Assembly: GCA_027596945.1 (NCBI GenBank)
Contig: JADGJH010000086.1
Coordinates: 1-17,945, forward strand
Direction: 5' to 3'
Origin: Physocladia obscura
Lineage: Eukaryota > Chytridiomycota > Chytridiomycetes > Chytridiales > Chytriomycetaceae
Length of the DNA: 17,945 nucleotides
This document shows positions 1-9,700 of the stretch, piece after piece. The translations under genes were made by a program, and so were the position numbers. Each line of letters begins with the position of its first letter. Position 1 is the first letter of the stretch. The notes below the pieces were generated by a model. It saw only the letters and a list, made by a program, of their open reading frames with translations, did not search any database and had not been told where the DNA came from.

Positions 1-365
1 TGAGGCCAAAAAGGGCATATTCCTGAATTTTTTCTTCTTTTGTGTGTGAGTGTGGTTAAGTTTTGGGTGGCTGATTTCGTTTTTGACCAAATGGAAAGCA
101 GCAACACCGCTCGACGCGCAATAGTTACGACGGCGGCACCAACAACAGCAATGACAAAAGCAGCCCATGCTCCCCGACGTATTGCGTCTCTCGCGGCGTC
201 AGTTGCAAGCGGAAAACTTGACGTAGTCAGGTTCAAGTCCACCACAAATTCCTCCATTGGATCTTCGCCCGTTGCAAATAGTGTGAACGATAATTTCTCA
301 GTGTTAACGTATCGACGAAATGAACACGGAACTTGCCGTTGCCAATCTGGAATCTGATCGAACAT
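1..365 (-). CDS. possible membrane protein, partial (runs off left edge)
   Basis: On the minus strand one frame stays open from an ATG at 365-363 to the window edge, about 121 codons, and is also open for some 90 bases upstream of that ATG. The encoded N-terminus contains the stretch KLSFTLF followed by an acidic strand-like segment with EEFVVDL. A strongly hydrophobic segment (GAWAAFVIAVVGAAVVTIA, near residues 68-86) follows, flanked by arginines as in a single membrane span. I do not recognise the family. The EEFVVDL part faintly resembles the HORMA protein Rev7/MAD2L2, but the hydrophobic span argues against that. Its 5' end would overlap the antisense start of the broken EVI5-like gene. 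It may be a chance open frame in a relatively GC-rich stretch. Confidence 0.3.
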   Translation of the reverse strand, partial: MFDQIPDWQRQVPCSFRRYVNTEKLSFTLFATGEDPMEEFVVDLNLTTSSFPLATDAARDAIRRGAWAAFVIAVVGAAVVTIARRAVLLLSIWSKTKSATQNLTTLTHKRRKNSGICPFWP

Positions 366-1388
366 GCATTCCTGACTTCCACAGAGTCCATTGCCCGGTA
401 CCACGCCACCGTCATTTCGCCTCCACCCGAAGAAAAAATACAGCACCAGCAGTATCTACTATCTGATAACGATCGGCGACAGATTGCTTTTTTCGAGTCT
501 GTGCTTTCCGATTCTGATGCAGCAGATTTTGCAAAAATCAAGTTTGCGCCGCTTGTTAAAGCGCGTATTCGTTCTGGCTCAGGTATTCCCGGCTCGTTAC
601 GCCGTCGTGTTTGGCTATGGCTGGCCGGCGCGAACATCAGTGGTTTCTCACACTATTCACGTACTCATTTTCACTCGAACTTGTTTTTCGCATATATGAC
701 TTGATTTTAAGCGAGGGAGCCGTTTCAACTTTGCTTAAGTCCAGTTTTGCCATACTCAGACGCAACGAGCCGATTTTGTTAGCTATAGCGGCCCAAGACA
801 ATGGTTTTGAGAAATGTCTAGATATTTTACGTGGCGAAAATGTTCTAAAAGTTTATATGGGAAATATTGCTGTTCTTATTGAAGATGCACTGATTCTTGA
901 CTCTGTTATTTCAGATTCAAATTTAGAGGCGTTTTCTGCGAGGTACTATTTATTTTTATATTTATTTATTTATTTTCTTTTTCTTTTTAATACTTAGCTG
1001 ATGCGCAAGACTAGTTACTTTGAGCAAAAAAAAGCTTCTTCAACAAGTGCGCTTGAAATCACAACTCTTCGTGCAAAAATTTCTCTTCCGAACGATCAAA
1101 AGGAGCAACTGCTCAAAGAGAACACAAGCAAAAACAAAATCGCAATAATGAACGTTGATCAAAGTAAGGCGATTTACAAGCTCAGACAGAATTATGACGA
1201 GCGCATCGCAACAGCAGCAGCAGTTGCAGAAATGGAAAAAGTACGTCGCGAGCCAATTTGAAGAGCTAAAGAAGGCTATCGTGCGAATGCAGCAAGTTCA
1301 GATTATTGGGCAGATTCTTGGAAGCGGCAGGTTCGGAAATTTCCCCAGTACTGAATTGAAGTCAGGATATCATTTTGGAGGCGTTTGA
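324..1388 (+). pseudogene. broken EVI5/Gyp5-like TBC-domain Rab GAP
   Basis: Family pieces appear in order on the plus strand but in shifting frames. The first piece ends about 640 with the start of a TBC domain (GIPGSLRRRVWLWLAGA). Immediately after, in another frame from 641, comes the end of a TBC domain (WFLTLFTYSFSLELVFRIYD, then LSEG). Roughly 150 residues that EVI5 relatives have in between are absent, including the IxxDxxR arginine-finger and YxQ glutamine-finger motifs needed for GAP activity. A likely intron (943-997) follows, but its phase does not join the next exon. A coiled coil (998-1260) resembles the EVI5 tail (AAAVAEM) and shifts frame again near 1220, continuing as SQFEELKKAIVRMQQVQ to about 1388. 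The first frame has no in-frame ATG. Family assignment is good; function is almost certainly lost unless the assembly is wrong. Confidence 0.7.
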
Positions 1389-1534
1389 ACGTTTTTTCGA
1401 CTGACAAGTTGTTTAAATTATTTTCATTATTATCGAGCATTTTTAAATATTTATTCTTTCAACTTGTTTTTGAGTCGAATGAAAATGCAAAATTTTATTG
1501 CAAAAATGATACAGGGCAAAAGATTTTGGAAATT

Positions 1535-2542
1535 TTATCCTCTGCTCGAACGTTTAAGAATTGTTAAATCATCATATAATTCGTGATCTTTAACTTGGAT
1601 TGGCAAGCTCGGTCCAGTACTCGCTTTTCCCTTTGCCTTGAATCTTCCTTCTTTTTTATCGTCTGGTAATTTTGCAGCTTGTGCGCGAGTCGTTTTACGA
1701 GTGTATATTGCCTTATTTGAGTCTGAAACTTCTACATGGGTGATGAGATTAAATAAACCAATAAATAAAGTAATAATTCATAAAGTAACTTTAGTTGGCT
1801 GAGTACAAACCATTTGAAGCATCAAAGTAATCGCGATCTTCTTTTAATTTTTTTCTGCGATCTTCCAGTTGCGACAGAATCTTTTCGCGAAGGCCTTGCT
1901 TTTCTAACTAAATAAAAAAGAACATTTGAGCTTGGCATTCGTGAAAGGGTGTTTAATTATTGCGGGATAATATTGGAAAAGGAAAGAAAGGAAAAGAAAA
2001 CAATCAAACCAGATATTCTTGATCGTATGCTTCCTTTTCGGCTTGATACATTGCGTTTGCGCATTCGAGTTGGTAATTTCGAAATAGTTCAGCTTTTCTT
2101 ATTGCTGCCTTACGTTCAAATTCAAGCAACGCCACCCGCTCACCAAACTCATGATGTGTGCCTATATTTGTATTGAAAAATATCGCAATAATATGGAGAG
2201 AGATTAGCGAATCCGATTGAACTGATGCAAAGCAACGCATGTCCCCAATTTCCATTCATTTGATCAAATCCCAAAAAACACATGATTTTGACAGAACAAA
2301 CCGTCTTGAACATCACGCAGCTCCTGCTTGAAAGCGGCAAGTTTTTCAAAGTAGATTCTGGGAATGTAGAAAGAAAAACATCAGAAGAGAAAAACGAACA
2401 ATCAGACGTACACTCACCGCTCCTTGTTTTCGGCAAAGTCCCGGCCGATCAGTTCGACGCGCTCGACGAACTCACGATGCCGTTTTTCTTTCTTGCTGGG
2501 CAGCTGGGCCAACAGTGTTGGTTCGTCAGAAACATGATCCAT
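1535..2542 (-). CDS. BRMS1: BRMS1/Sds3-family subunit of the Sin3 histone-deacetylase complex
   Basis: Five exons on the minus strand: 2542-2418, 2357-2302, 2161-2010, 1907-1811, 1731-1535. All junctions are GT-AG, all phases agree, and the frame ends in TAA; product 208 aa. The protein opens MDHVSDEPTLL. From about residue 22 to 150 it is a charged helical region with the family landmarks: R-IYFEKLAAFKQELRDVQ, then G-THHEF (the GxxxEY/F turn of Sds3), then KAELFRNYQLE and the LEDRRKKLKEDRD helix. A short C-terminal motif, HELYDDLTILK, matches the ED-x-TAIKK end of BRMS1. Family members scaffold the Sin3-HDAC co-repressor through a coiled-coil dimer. I cannot tell BRMS1 from SUDS3 orthology by eye. 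The gene diverges from CAB39 across 81 bp and converges on the broken EVI5-like gene. Confidence 0.85.
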
Positions 2543-2623
2543 TTTTTGATTGACTTTCAATTACACACAAAAGCCAAACACAAAACCGCAAAAAGCTTTT
2601 CGACGGCTTTTATAATTTAATTA
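2543..2623. promoter_or_regulatory. 81-bp shared divergent promoter region (BRMS1-like / CAB39)
   Basis: Only 81 bp separate the two outward-facing start codons. The gap is AT-rich, with ACACACAAAAGCC-type sequence on the BRMS1 side and TATAATTTAATTA next to the CAB39 ATG. It must hold the core promoters and 5' leaders of both genes, or part of these must lie inside coding sequence. No specific factor site is recognised. Confidence 0.55.
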
Positions 2624-4331
2624 ATGTTCGGATTCACTCGCGCGAAACGTACGCCTTTAGATCTGGTTAAAGGTATTAAGGATAGTCTGGCGAAGCTCGC
2701 CGTCGCAGCCGACCGGCGCAAGGTCACTACTTTCTTTTTTGGTCGCACTTAAATCATTTTTTTCATCAAACATTATCCGTTTATTTTTTCTTTTTATTCT
2801 TGTCTGATATTTCATTTCAGGTGAACGAAGACATATCAAAAAACCTGGCTGCCATGAAAGTTATTTTGTATGGAGATGGAGGTTTGAAATGCCTAACTTC
2901 TCGACTTTCCTTTATACTGTTGTTGATGCTTTCGAAATTGACATTGTATTTTAATAATAAAGCGTCCGATCCAAACCCTGAACTGGTTGCGCAATTGTCT
3001 CACGAGATTTACAACAATGATATTCTACCACTATTGATCATCAACATCGCGAAGCTTGAGTTTGAAGTAAGCGTCGACTGAATATCGCCTGCCTGTTTTC
3101 TTCATACAAATATCTTTATACATACAATTCTTTCGTCTTGGAATTGCATTTGACAGCAACAGAAAATCAAAAAAAAAAAAAAACTGATCAGAAATTTGTA
3201 ATAGGCAAAAAAAGACGTCAGTCAAATATTCAACAACTTGCTTCGACGACAAATCGGGACGCGATTTCCCACGGCTGAATATATATCATTGAGGCCAGAT
3301 ATTTTGAAAACCTTGTTGGCAGGGTACTATATTCATTCGATCTCTACTTTTTTTTTGTCGATGATTTTAAAAACGATAAAATCATTTTTTTCAGATATGA
3401 AAATCAAGAAATCGCGTTAAATTGTGGAATAATATTGCGAGAATGCATCCGTCACGAAACTCTTGCAAAACAGATTTTAGATAGTCCAAATTTTTGGAAA
3501 TTTTTCACCTTTGTTGAGTTTCCGACATTTGATGTAGCTTCAGATGCGTTTGCGACTTTCAAAGTAAAACTTTTCTTTATTAACGGCTTTTTATTAAACA
3601 CAATTCTTTCACAGGATCTCTTGACCAAGCACAAACAAATCGTATCTGTGTTTTTAAATGATAATTATGACGAGGTTTTGTTCGCTAATTATTTTTTAGT
3701 TTTATCAATGCCCATTTTAATAGTTTTATAAACCACAGTTTTTCAAACGGTATGTAGAGCTATTGAATTCAACTAATTACGTTACCAAGCGGCAGTCCTT
3801 AAAGGTATTTTATTGTTATTCCTCGACCTTATTATTTTGTTTGGAAATTCGTGCTGGAAAACTTAAATCGAAATAGCTTCTTGGCGAAGTCCTTTTGGAC
3901 CGAACAAACCACGCGGTGATGGCAAAATACATTGCGGATCCCGATAATCTGAAGCTCATGATGAACTTGCTTCGTGATAAGAGTCGAAATATCCAGTTTG
4001 AGGCATTTCATGTATTCAAGGTACGGTAATACAAAGTTAATGCATGTGCATATATTGTATCAGGGTTTAAGTATTCGTTTGGATTTCTGACAGGTTTTTG
4101 CAGCAAACCCGAATAAAGCAAAACCGATACAAGATATCCTTCTAAAAAATAAGGAAAAGTTAGTGGCGTACTTGACTACATTTCACAATGATCGTGCTGG
4201 TAAGATTTAATTGACGCTATTTTCTTTATTTTGTTTTTCCAGTTGATGTTGACGATGGGGTTGCTAAATCAGATGACGAAACTTTCGCCGATGAAAAACT
4301 GTACCTGATAAATGCGATTCAAGGTTTATAA
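2624..4331 (+). CDS. CAB39: CAB39/MO25 scaffold protein (Hym1 family)
   Basis: Ten exons: 2624-2722, 2821-2881, 2963-3066, 3205-3323, 3395-3563, 3615-3674, 3739-3804, 3877-4020, 4094-4199, 4243-4331. Every junction is GT-AG and in phase; the sum is 1017 nt, giving 338 aa plus TAA, the usual MO25 length. Family signatures run end to end: [86 protein letters not shown] and an FHNDR near the C-terminus. MO25 is an all-helical ARM-like scaffold that locks Ste20-type kinases (STRAD/LKB1 in animals, the RAM/MOR polarity pathway in fungi) in the active shape. The ATG is the first in frame and gives the normal N-terminus. No key region is missing. Confidence 0.97.
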
Positions 4332-4537
4332 TATTGTGTTCGAGGGAAAAATGGACACATTGGAAAACTGGTTTTGCAAAAGAAAACATAAAGAAATAAA
4401 ACAAGACGGACATTCTATTAATATTTTGTATTCTGTATTTAGTTTAGTTGAGTTAATGCTTTGCCATGGTTTCAATTGGTAAAGGGTGGAGAAGAAATTG
4501 GAACCTGAAGAAAAAAATCAGTTGAAATCAAAAAAAC
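4332..4537 (+). other. CAB39 3' region and profilin promoter
   Basis: A 206-bp AT-rich spacer between two genes in the same direction. An AATAAA at 4395-4400, 64 bases past the CAB39 stop, is a plausible polyadenylation signal. The right half, purine-rich just before the profilin ATG, should hold the profilin promoter and leader. No other element is recognised. Confidence 0.4.
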
Positions 4538-5432
4538 ATGAGTTGGCAAGTAAGTGCTTTGAAGGACGGAAATTCGTGCCGATCAATCAGCCACCCATGA
4601 GTGTGGAAAAACATCAAGTAAAATAACTATTATTGAACAGGGATACGTCGATAACCAGCTGGTTGGAACCGGAAAGGTACAGTGTCTCCATTGCAAATTG
4701 ATTTTTTTTCTTTTCTTACGATCTCTCTGCCTGTTTTGGCGAATGGACTATAGATCTCTAAGGCCACGATTCTTGGACACGATGGATCGCTTTGGGCGAC
4801 ATCTGCTGGATTCAATGTATTTTACTCTTTATGTTAATCCTTAAAAAAAAACATCATGCATTTCACTGAAATCATGGGTCGTACAACAGCTCAACGCTAC
4901 CGAAATCAACGAATTAAAGAATGCATTCACTGATGCCAGCGGTATCCGTGCCAGCGGTCTTCACATTGCTGGAGTCAAATATTTTGCATTGAAAGCAGAT
5001 GACCGTTCAATTTATGGAAAGCAGGTGAGATTACCCATCAATTTTTCCTCTCGAGATTTGGATTTTTTGTTTTTGAGGAAATAGTAATGTTCAGATTATA
5101 TATATACATATCCTTGTCTGTGTGGGCATTGGGAACATGTTCAACTGTGATTGCATATAGTTTTTTCCTTAAATAGTGTTCTTTTTGTTTTTGATATCCT
5201 TGTTTTGAATTTAGTTTTTAATACAATTTTTCTCTTAGGGATCTGGAGGAGTTGTGTGTGTTAAATCGAAGATGGCAATTCTTATTGGAGTCTATGCGGA
5301 TCCAACTCAACCTGGTGAGGCTACCAAAGTTGTTGAGGCGCTTGCAGACTATTTGATCAGTGTCGGATACGTGAGTAACGTTCGATTAACTTTAATTGTA
5401 TAATATTGTAAGCTGAACAAAAAATACAGTAA
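4538..5432 (+). CDS. PFN: profilin
   Basis: Six exons: 4538-4549 (MSWQ only), 4641-4676, 4754-4816, 4890-5024, 5239-5370, and 5430-5432, which contains only the TAA stop. Protein 126 aa, the standard size. Hallmarks are the N-terminal MSWQ poly-proline-binding region, [20 protein letters not shown], the actin-binding [15 protein letters not shown] and DDRSIYGK segments, and the C-terminal helix [10 protein letters not shown]. It most resembles amoeba and fungal profilins rather than animal ones. Profilin exchanges nucleotide on actin monomers and feeds formins. The very short first exon and the stop-only last exon are both supported by good splice sites (gtaagt; gtgagt with tacag). If the last intron were retained, translation would add ten residues and stop at 5401-5403. 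Confidence 0.96.
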
Positions 5433-5516
5433 AATGGCCTTCTGAGTGTGATTTTGTTTGAATAAACATTTCGAAAAAAAGAAAAGTGCTTGGTGGTAAC
5501 TGCAACTATTTGATGG

Positions 5517-6721
5517 TTGTTGGACTGTGGTGACATAGAGAAGGAGCGGGATGGGCCGAGCTTGACGGTAATGTGGTTGTCGCGGCCGGTCCTAAGAATT
5601 GACAGTTGCGGTGGAGTAGAATTCATTAATACCCAGCATGGTATAAACATGTATGATGGTATTGATATGTATGATAATGGGTGCGGGGCAATGGCTCGGA
5701 CATTGCGTCCGTTCCATCATGCATTTGGTTAACGGACCATATTCGCGGCTTTCGCTGCCTGCATGTTTCGGAACAATCTCACTGCTAGTGTTGTCAACAA
5801 AACAAAAACAAATCCAATAACTGGAGATATAAACACCGTATATTTAATAATTACCCTTTCTGTCGCGCGCCCGCCAGCGCTGCAGAGTTTCTCATTTTAC
5901 ACGATGGCAAAGAACTTGGTATCAATATTCTCTCGTATGTTCGATATATTACTGTGACGCAAACTCCTGAATCCCCTCTCTGTCAAAACTAAAGTAAAAT
6001 CTTTGCCTGATGGTGTCTTATTTCTTAAAGTTAAAGTTCAGAATATGTAAGCTGTTTTTATATTTTGGAGAAGTTTCGTTTTGATTTACTTGAGTTGTTC
6101 AATATTACAGATTTGAGTGAATACTTTGAAATTCGAAATGTTCATCGAATCTCGTCGAATCTGCCAGGTCTTTTCTAATTCTTAAATATTCAATGGCAAA
6201 GATTCACGTCGCATCCCCTCAGCCCAAAAATTACAAACGATCTTGTTGCAAAATCGACTACAACCCTTGGAAAATTGGATATTAACTTGTGAACCACAAT
6301 AGGCCAACAAGGACGACTTCAAAAATCTGAATTGCCTAAAAAAAGCTTCAACTGAACTTGTACGAGCTCAAGTAAATTCCAGAATGGAGTGTGCCAATGC
6401 CAATTCCAGTACAGAAAATTTCACGCTTTCTTCAAATAGACCTTTACTTTCAAAAGCAAGAGAAAAAATTCGCCCAGCATGCATTTAGCCTTGATTGGCG
6501 ATTGTGGAACAACTCTGTAATAGATGATATTGAATCTGCCACTATTATATTTGCAAGTGAAAGGAAATAAGGTCGAGTATCTGCTTGCGGATGCATTGAC
6601 TTCTTGGTTAATTTTTTTTCTCTCTGCTTTCTGCTCTCCAAAAATTACTGCTCTGATGGTACTAGATGGGCGATCAACTTGTTTTGACATTGATGTGTTT
6701 TGCGAAGTTAATACTGAATAA
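5517..6721 (+). pseudogene. TRAPPC13: broken TRAPPC13 (TRAPP complex subunit) gene
   Basis: Conserved TRAPPC13 blocks occur in the right order but in changing frames: VMWLSRPVL (about 5568), LSLPACFGTIS (5749), TASVVN (about 5780), LHDGKELGINIL (about 5897), LLNPLSVKTK (5964) through KVKVQN (about 6045), a probable intron, EYFEIRNV (6119), LGKLDIN followed by GQQGRLQKSELP (about 6263-6340), and a C-terminal FDIDVFCEV ending at 6721. Between blocks the family's connecting residues are missing; for example only two bases separate FGTI from TAS, where LGETF-type sequence is expected. In-frame stops interrupt matching sequence: TAA 6176-6178, TGA 6290-6292 at a position usually K/R (consistent with CGA to TGA), TGA 6353-6355, and TAA-TAG 6518-6523. 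The normal protein is about 400 aa, which fits the span. No splice pattern I tried restores one frame. Confidence 0.75.
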
Positions 6722-6781
6722 AAACAGAAAAATGTAACTTTTGAGTGTTTGTCAAAAAAGATTTACGCTCATTTATTCCAA

Positions 6782-9700
6782 ATGTTGACACCGCCACAAC
6801 TTCCGGCACAACCACCAACGCGGAACACACTTGAGCAAATAATTGCTGCGATTCCATCACCTCGATGCGTTCCAGCTGTTCAGACGCCATTTCTCGTCTT
6901 TCTGGGCTCAGATCCTGGAATAAATACATCCGGGTTGGCGCGAGAAATCGCCCATGCGCTTAACACTGAATATATTAGTCCAGACTCAATTTTTGGAGCT
7001 ATAATGGCTCCTTTCACAATAACCGAAATTGAACGACCACCAACCGAAGCGGAAAAATTTTCAAAACAGGTGATAAAAAATTGTAAATAAAAGTGTCCAA
7101 AATAATAATAACGATAAACACAATAAAAATTCACAAGATTTATGGTACACTTGCGTCTGGTGAAGCACTGGACACATTCCTATTTCTAAAATGGTACGAA
7201 AAACTATCATTATCTGAAGACGCGCAATTCCGTGGTTTTGTTCTCGATGGCCTCCCCTTCGCGACAAATTTACAACAATCGAAATTTCTCATAGATAAAG
7301 AAACTGAGCCTTCTTTCAGCAATGACAGAAAATTAATTGACAACAGTAACAAAAACGAATACAAACATGTTGATATTTCATTGCTGGCAAAAATTTTGTC
7401 AACATGCCGCAATGCTCATTCCGAGCATAATTCCAGCCGCCGTCGTTTAGTACTAGTTGAAATGAAGATTCTTGCCAAGGATCTTGAAACACAGCGAATT
7501 GCGCAGTTCGTGGACCCGGTGACAGGTCTATTATACACTGGCGGGCAAGTTGAATATTCTCGGCGTCGTAGACGAGAGGGTTGGACAGACGGAACTGCTG
7601 ACGTGGAGAATGAGGCAGCTTTGGTTGAAGAAGATCGAACTTGGGATTTTGACTTTGTCGGAGATGGCAGTAAGAGGAATGGAGTGGTTAAAAACATCGC
7701 TGGTGTTGTAGATAGTGGTGAAGGTGAAGATAAAGAAAATGGTGGCGCTGAAGATGAAGATGAGGAACAAGAAACGAACGAAGAAATAGATGAGGAGGAC
7801 AATGGAGTCGAGGGTGAAGAGAAGAAAAAGAAAAAGAAAGGGAAGGATATTGAGTTGCCTCTACGATTTAATCTGTCAAATAAGTCTACTTGGAAAATAT
7901 TATCTCAAGAGGTACTGGATCGGTAAGGGTGGAGTTTTCAAATGAAGCCAATAATTTTTCGAAATCAAAACAAAATAGTTTACTCAAGCGTCCGGAAGAC
8001 ACGCCGGAGATAATTCGATCAGAATTCGATCAATTTAGTGTGAAAAAAATCGAAATTACAAAGTTAAAAGAATCATTTTTCGATCCATTGAACATAATAA
8101 CGTTAGATGCAACGCAACACCCGGATATTTTGCTCAAAAGTGCCTTGAATCAATTGAGTTCTTTGGGGTTTTCTTTAATTGAGAATGTAATCAGTGCAAA
8201 ACGACTTGAGATTCAGCCAGGCACATTTACAGGTAATTTAAAAAGAAATATGTATAGCTATTCAGAAAATTTCATAGGAATGACGCAAAATGATATATAC
8301 ACATTTTTAAATGCAATGGAACTCGAATGGGGAGAACCGCAACGGGAAGAAAGTAGTTGGGGACGGTTTTGTCCAGTAAAATTTTTCAAAACTGGTGATC
8401 TTGTACACAAAGGCTTCGAACTCCCAGTCAGCTATCGAGGGAATTTTTATTTCTTGAGTGATGAAGACAGTGTCATCAAATTTATTGCGAATCCCAACAA
8501 GTTTCTTGAAAATGCGCCGTGTTTATCTGGAATCCGCGTTTGCGTTTTGGGCGGCCCGTTCACAGGCAAAACTGCTCAAGCTAAAATGCTAGCAAAAATT
8601 TATAATCTCAAGTATATCAGTGTCGATGATATTTTGGAGGAGTGGGATCAGGATCCGAATCAAAAGGAATTGAAAACTAGAAATCCCATGTATAAAGAGA
8701 TTGTGAAGAGATGTCGAAGTGGCCAATCAATTGCACCGGAAACAATGATCGAATTGGTGAAAATGGCGCTCCAGGACAGCTATGTACCAGCTATCAACAA
8801 AAACTCCAAGAAAACGACGTCAGGGTGGGTGATTGATGGATTCCCAAGAACTTTGGATGAAGCAAGAGCAATGGTCGTGTCAGAAATTATCCCAGAGTTT
8901 GTCATTTTTCTCACAAACGGTAGCTCATTTTTATTATGATGCATAAAATGCTCTAAACTGGTCCTTTTTTTTTTCCCGATCTTTTCTCCAACAGATATCA
9001 ATGATGAAAGAGTTCGTGTTAGAATGAGAAATCAGCTCGCCGATTCAAAATCTGGCAAACCTTGGAAAGCTTTTGCTCAACAAAGTACGAGTCGCAATAC
9101 TCCAATTCCACATCCACCTAGTAGCCATCCACCGACATCGGCTGGCAGAATAACAACACCATTTAGAAACTTTAAGCCATCATCCCGAGAATTTAGATCA
9201 TCAGATTCAAAAAAACCGACTCCGGTAACATACTCAAAGCAAAATAAATTAACAACCAGTCTTCATCCGAAAGGAAATCCTTTTGCATCCACGCTTTCTC
9301 AAATTTCAAATAAGGAAGTTCCAGATTTATGTCAAATTCCAGCGCTTTCAATTACAATGATTCCAAATTTCGATAATTTATTCAATGGATTTAAAGAAGA
9401 GCTTCCAGAAATCATCAAATTATTGGAGAATAAGGCGAAAATAATGGAAATAGCGGCTGAGCAAGCTATTCCGACGATACTCGCTGTAATTCAAAGTTCA
9501 ATTGACTTTTTCTTGCCCAAAGCCACAGAGCTTTCCGAAAAACAGATTCAAGAATTGCCTTCAAGTTTTGAGCTTGGAAGCACTAAGGAGTTTTGTCCTT
9601 TTGCGTTAAGACAGGCAAATATTTTGCAGAAAGGAAACCCTCAAATTGCTGTCAAATATTTGGTGAATATTTGTTCTTACTATTTTAAGTTATTTCATTT

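Noticed and set aside
233..637. Long minus-strand frame opposite the start of the EVI5-like relic.
   Set aside because: It shows no family motif, has low-complexity composition, and overlaps the plus-strand TBC opening, which is recognisable.
1160..1185. Micro-introns of about 17-25 bases could explain the frame jumps (GT...AG stretches at about 1165, at 17793-17809 and near 17390).
   Set aside because: Introns in the eight intact genes are 50-214 bases. Removing the tiny stretches either puts the downstream motif in the wrong frame or deletes residues that the homologue keeps, and it cannot bring back the missing blocks.
5641..5690. Short ATGTATGAT-like direct repeat.
   Set aside because: Only two imperfect copies within the TRAPPC13 relic; too short to call a repeat or mobile-element mark.
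6290..6292. Reassigned stop codons (TGA or TAG read as amino acids) to rescue TRAPPC13 and PIG-U.
   Set aside because: The intact genes contain no internal TGA or TAG and end in TAA (seven) or TGA (one). Recoding would not mend the frameshifts or missing segments.
7416..7802. Serine-rich minus-strand open frame opposite AK9.
   Set aside because: It is the antisense shadow of AK9 exon 2, including its acidic stretch; antisense of GAA/GAT codons reads as S and F.
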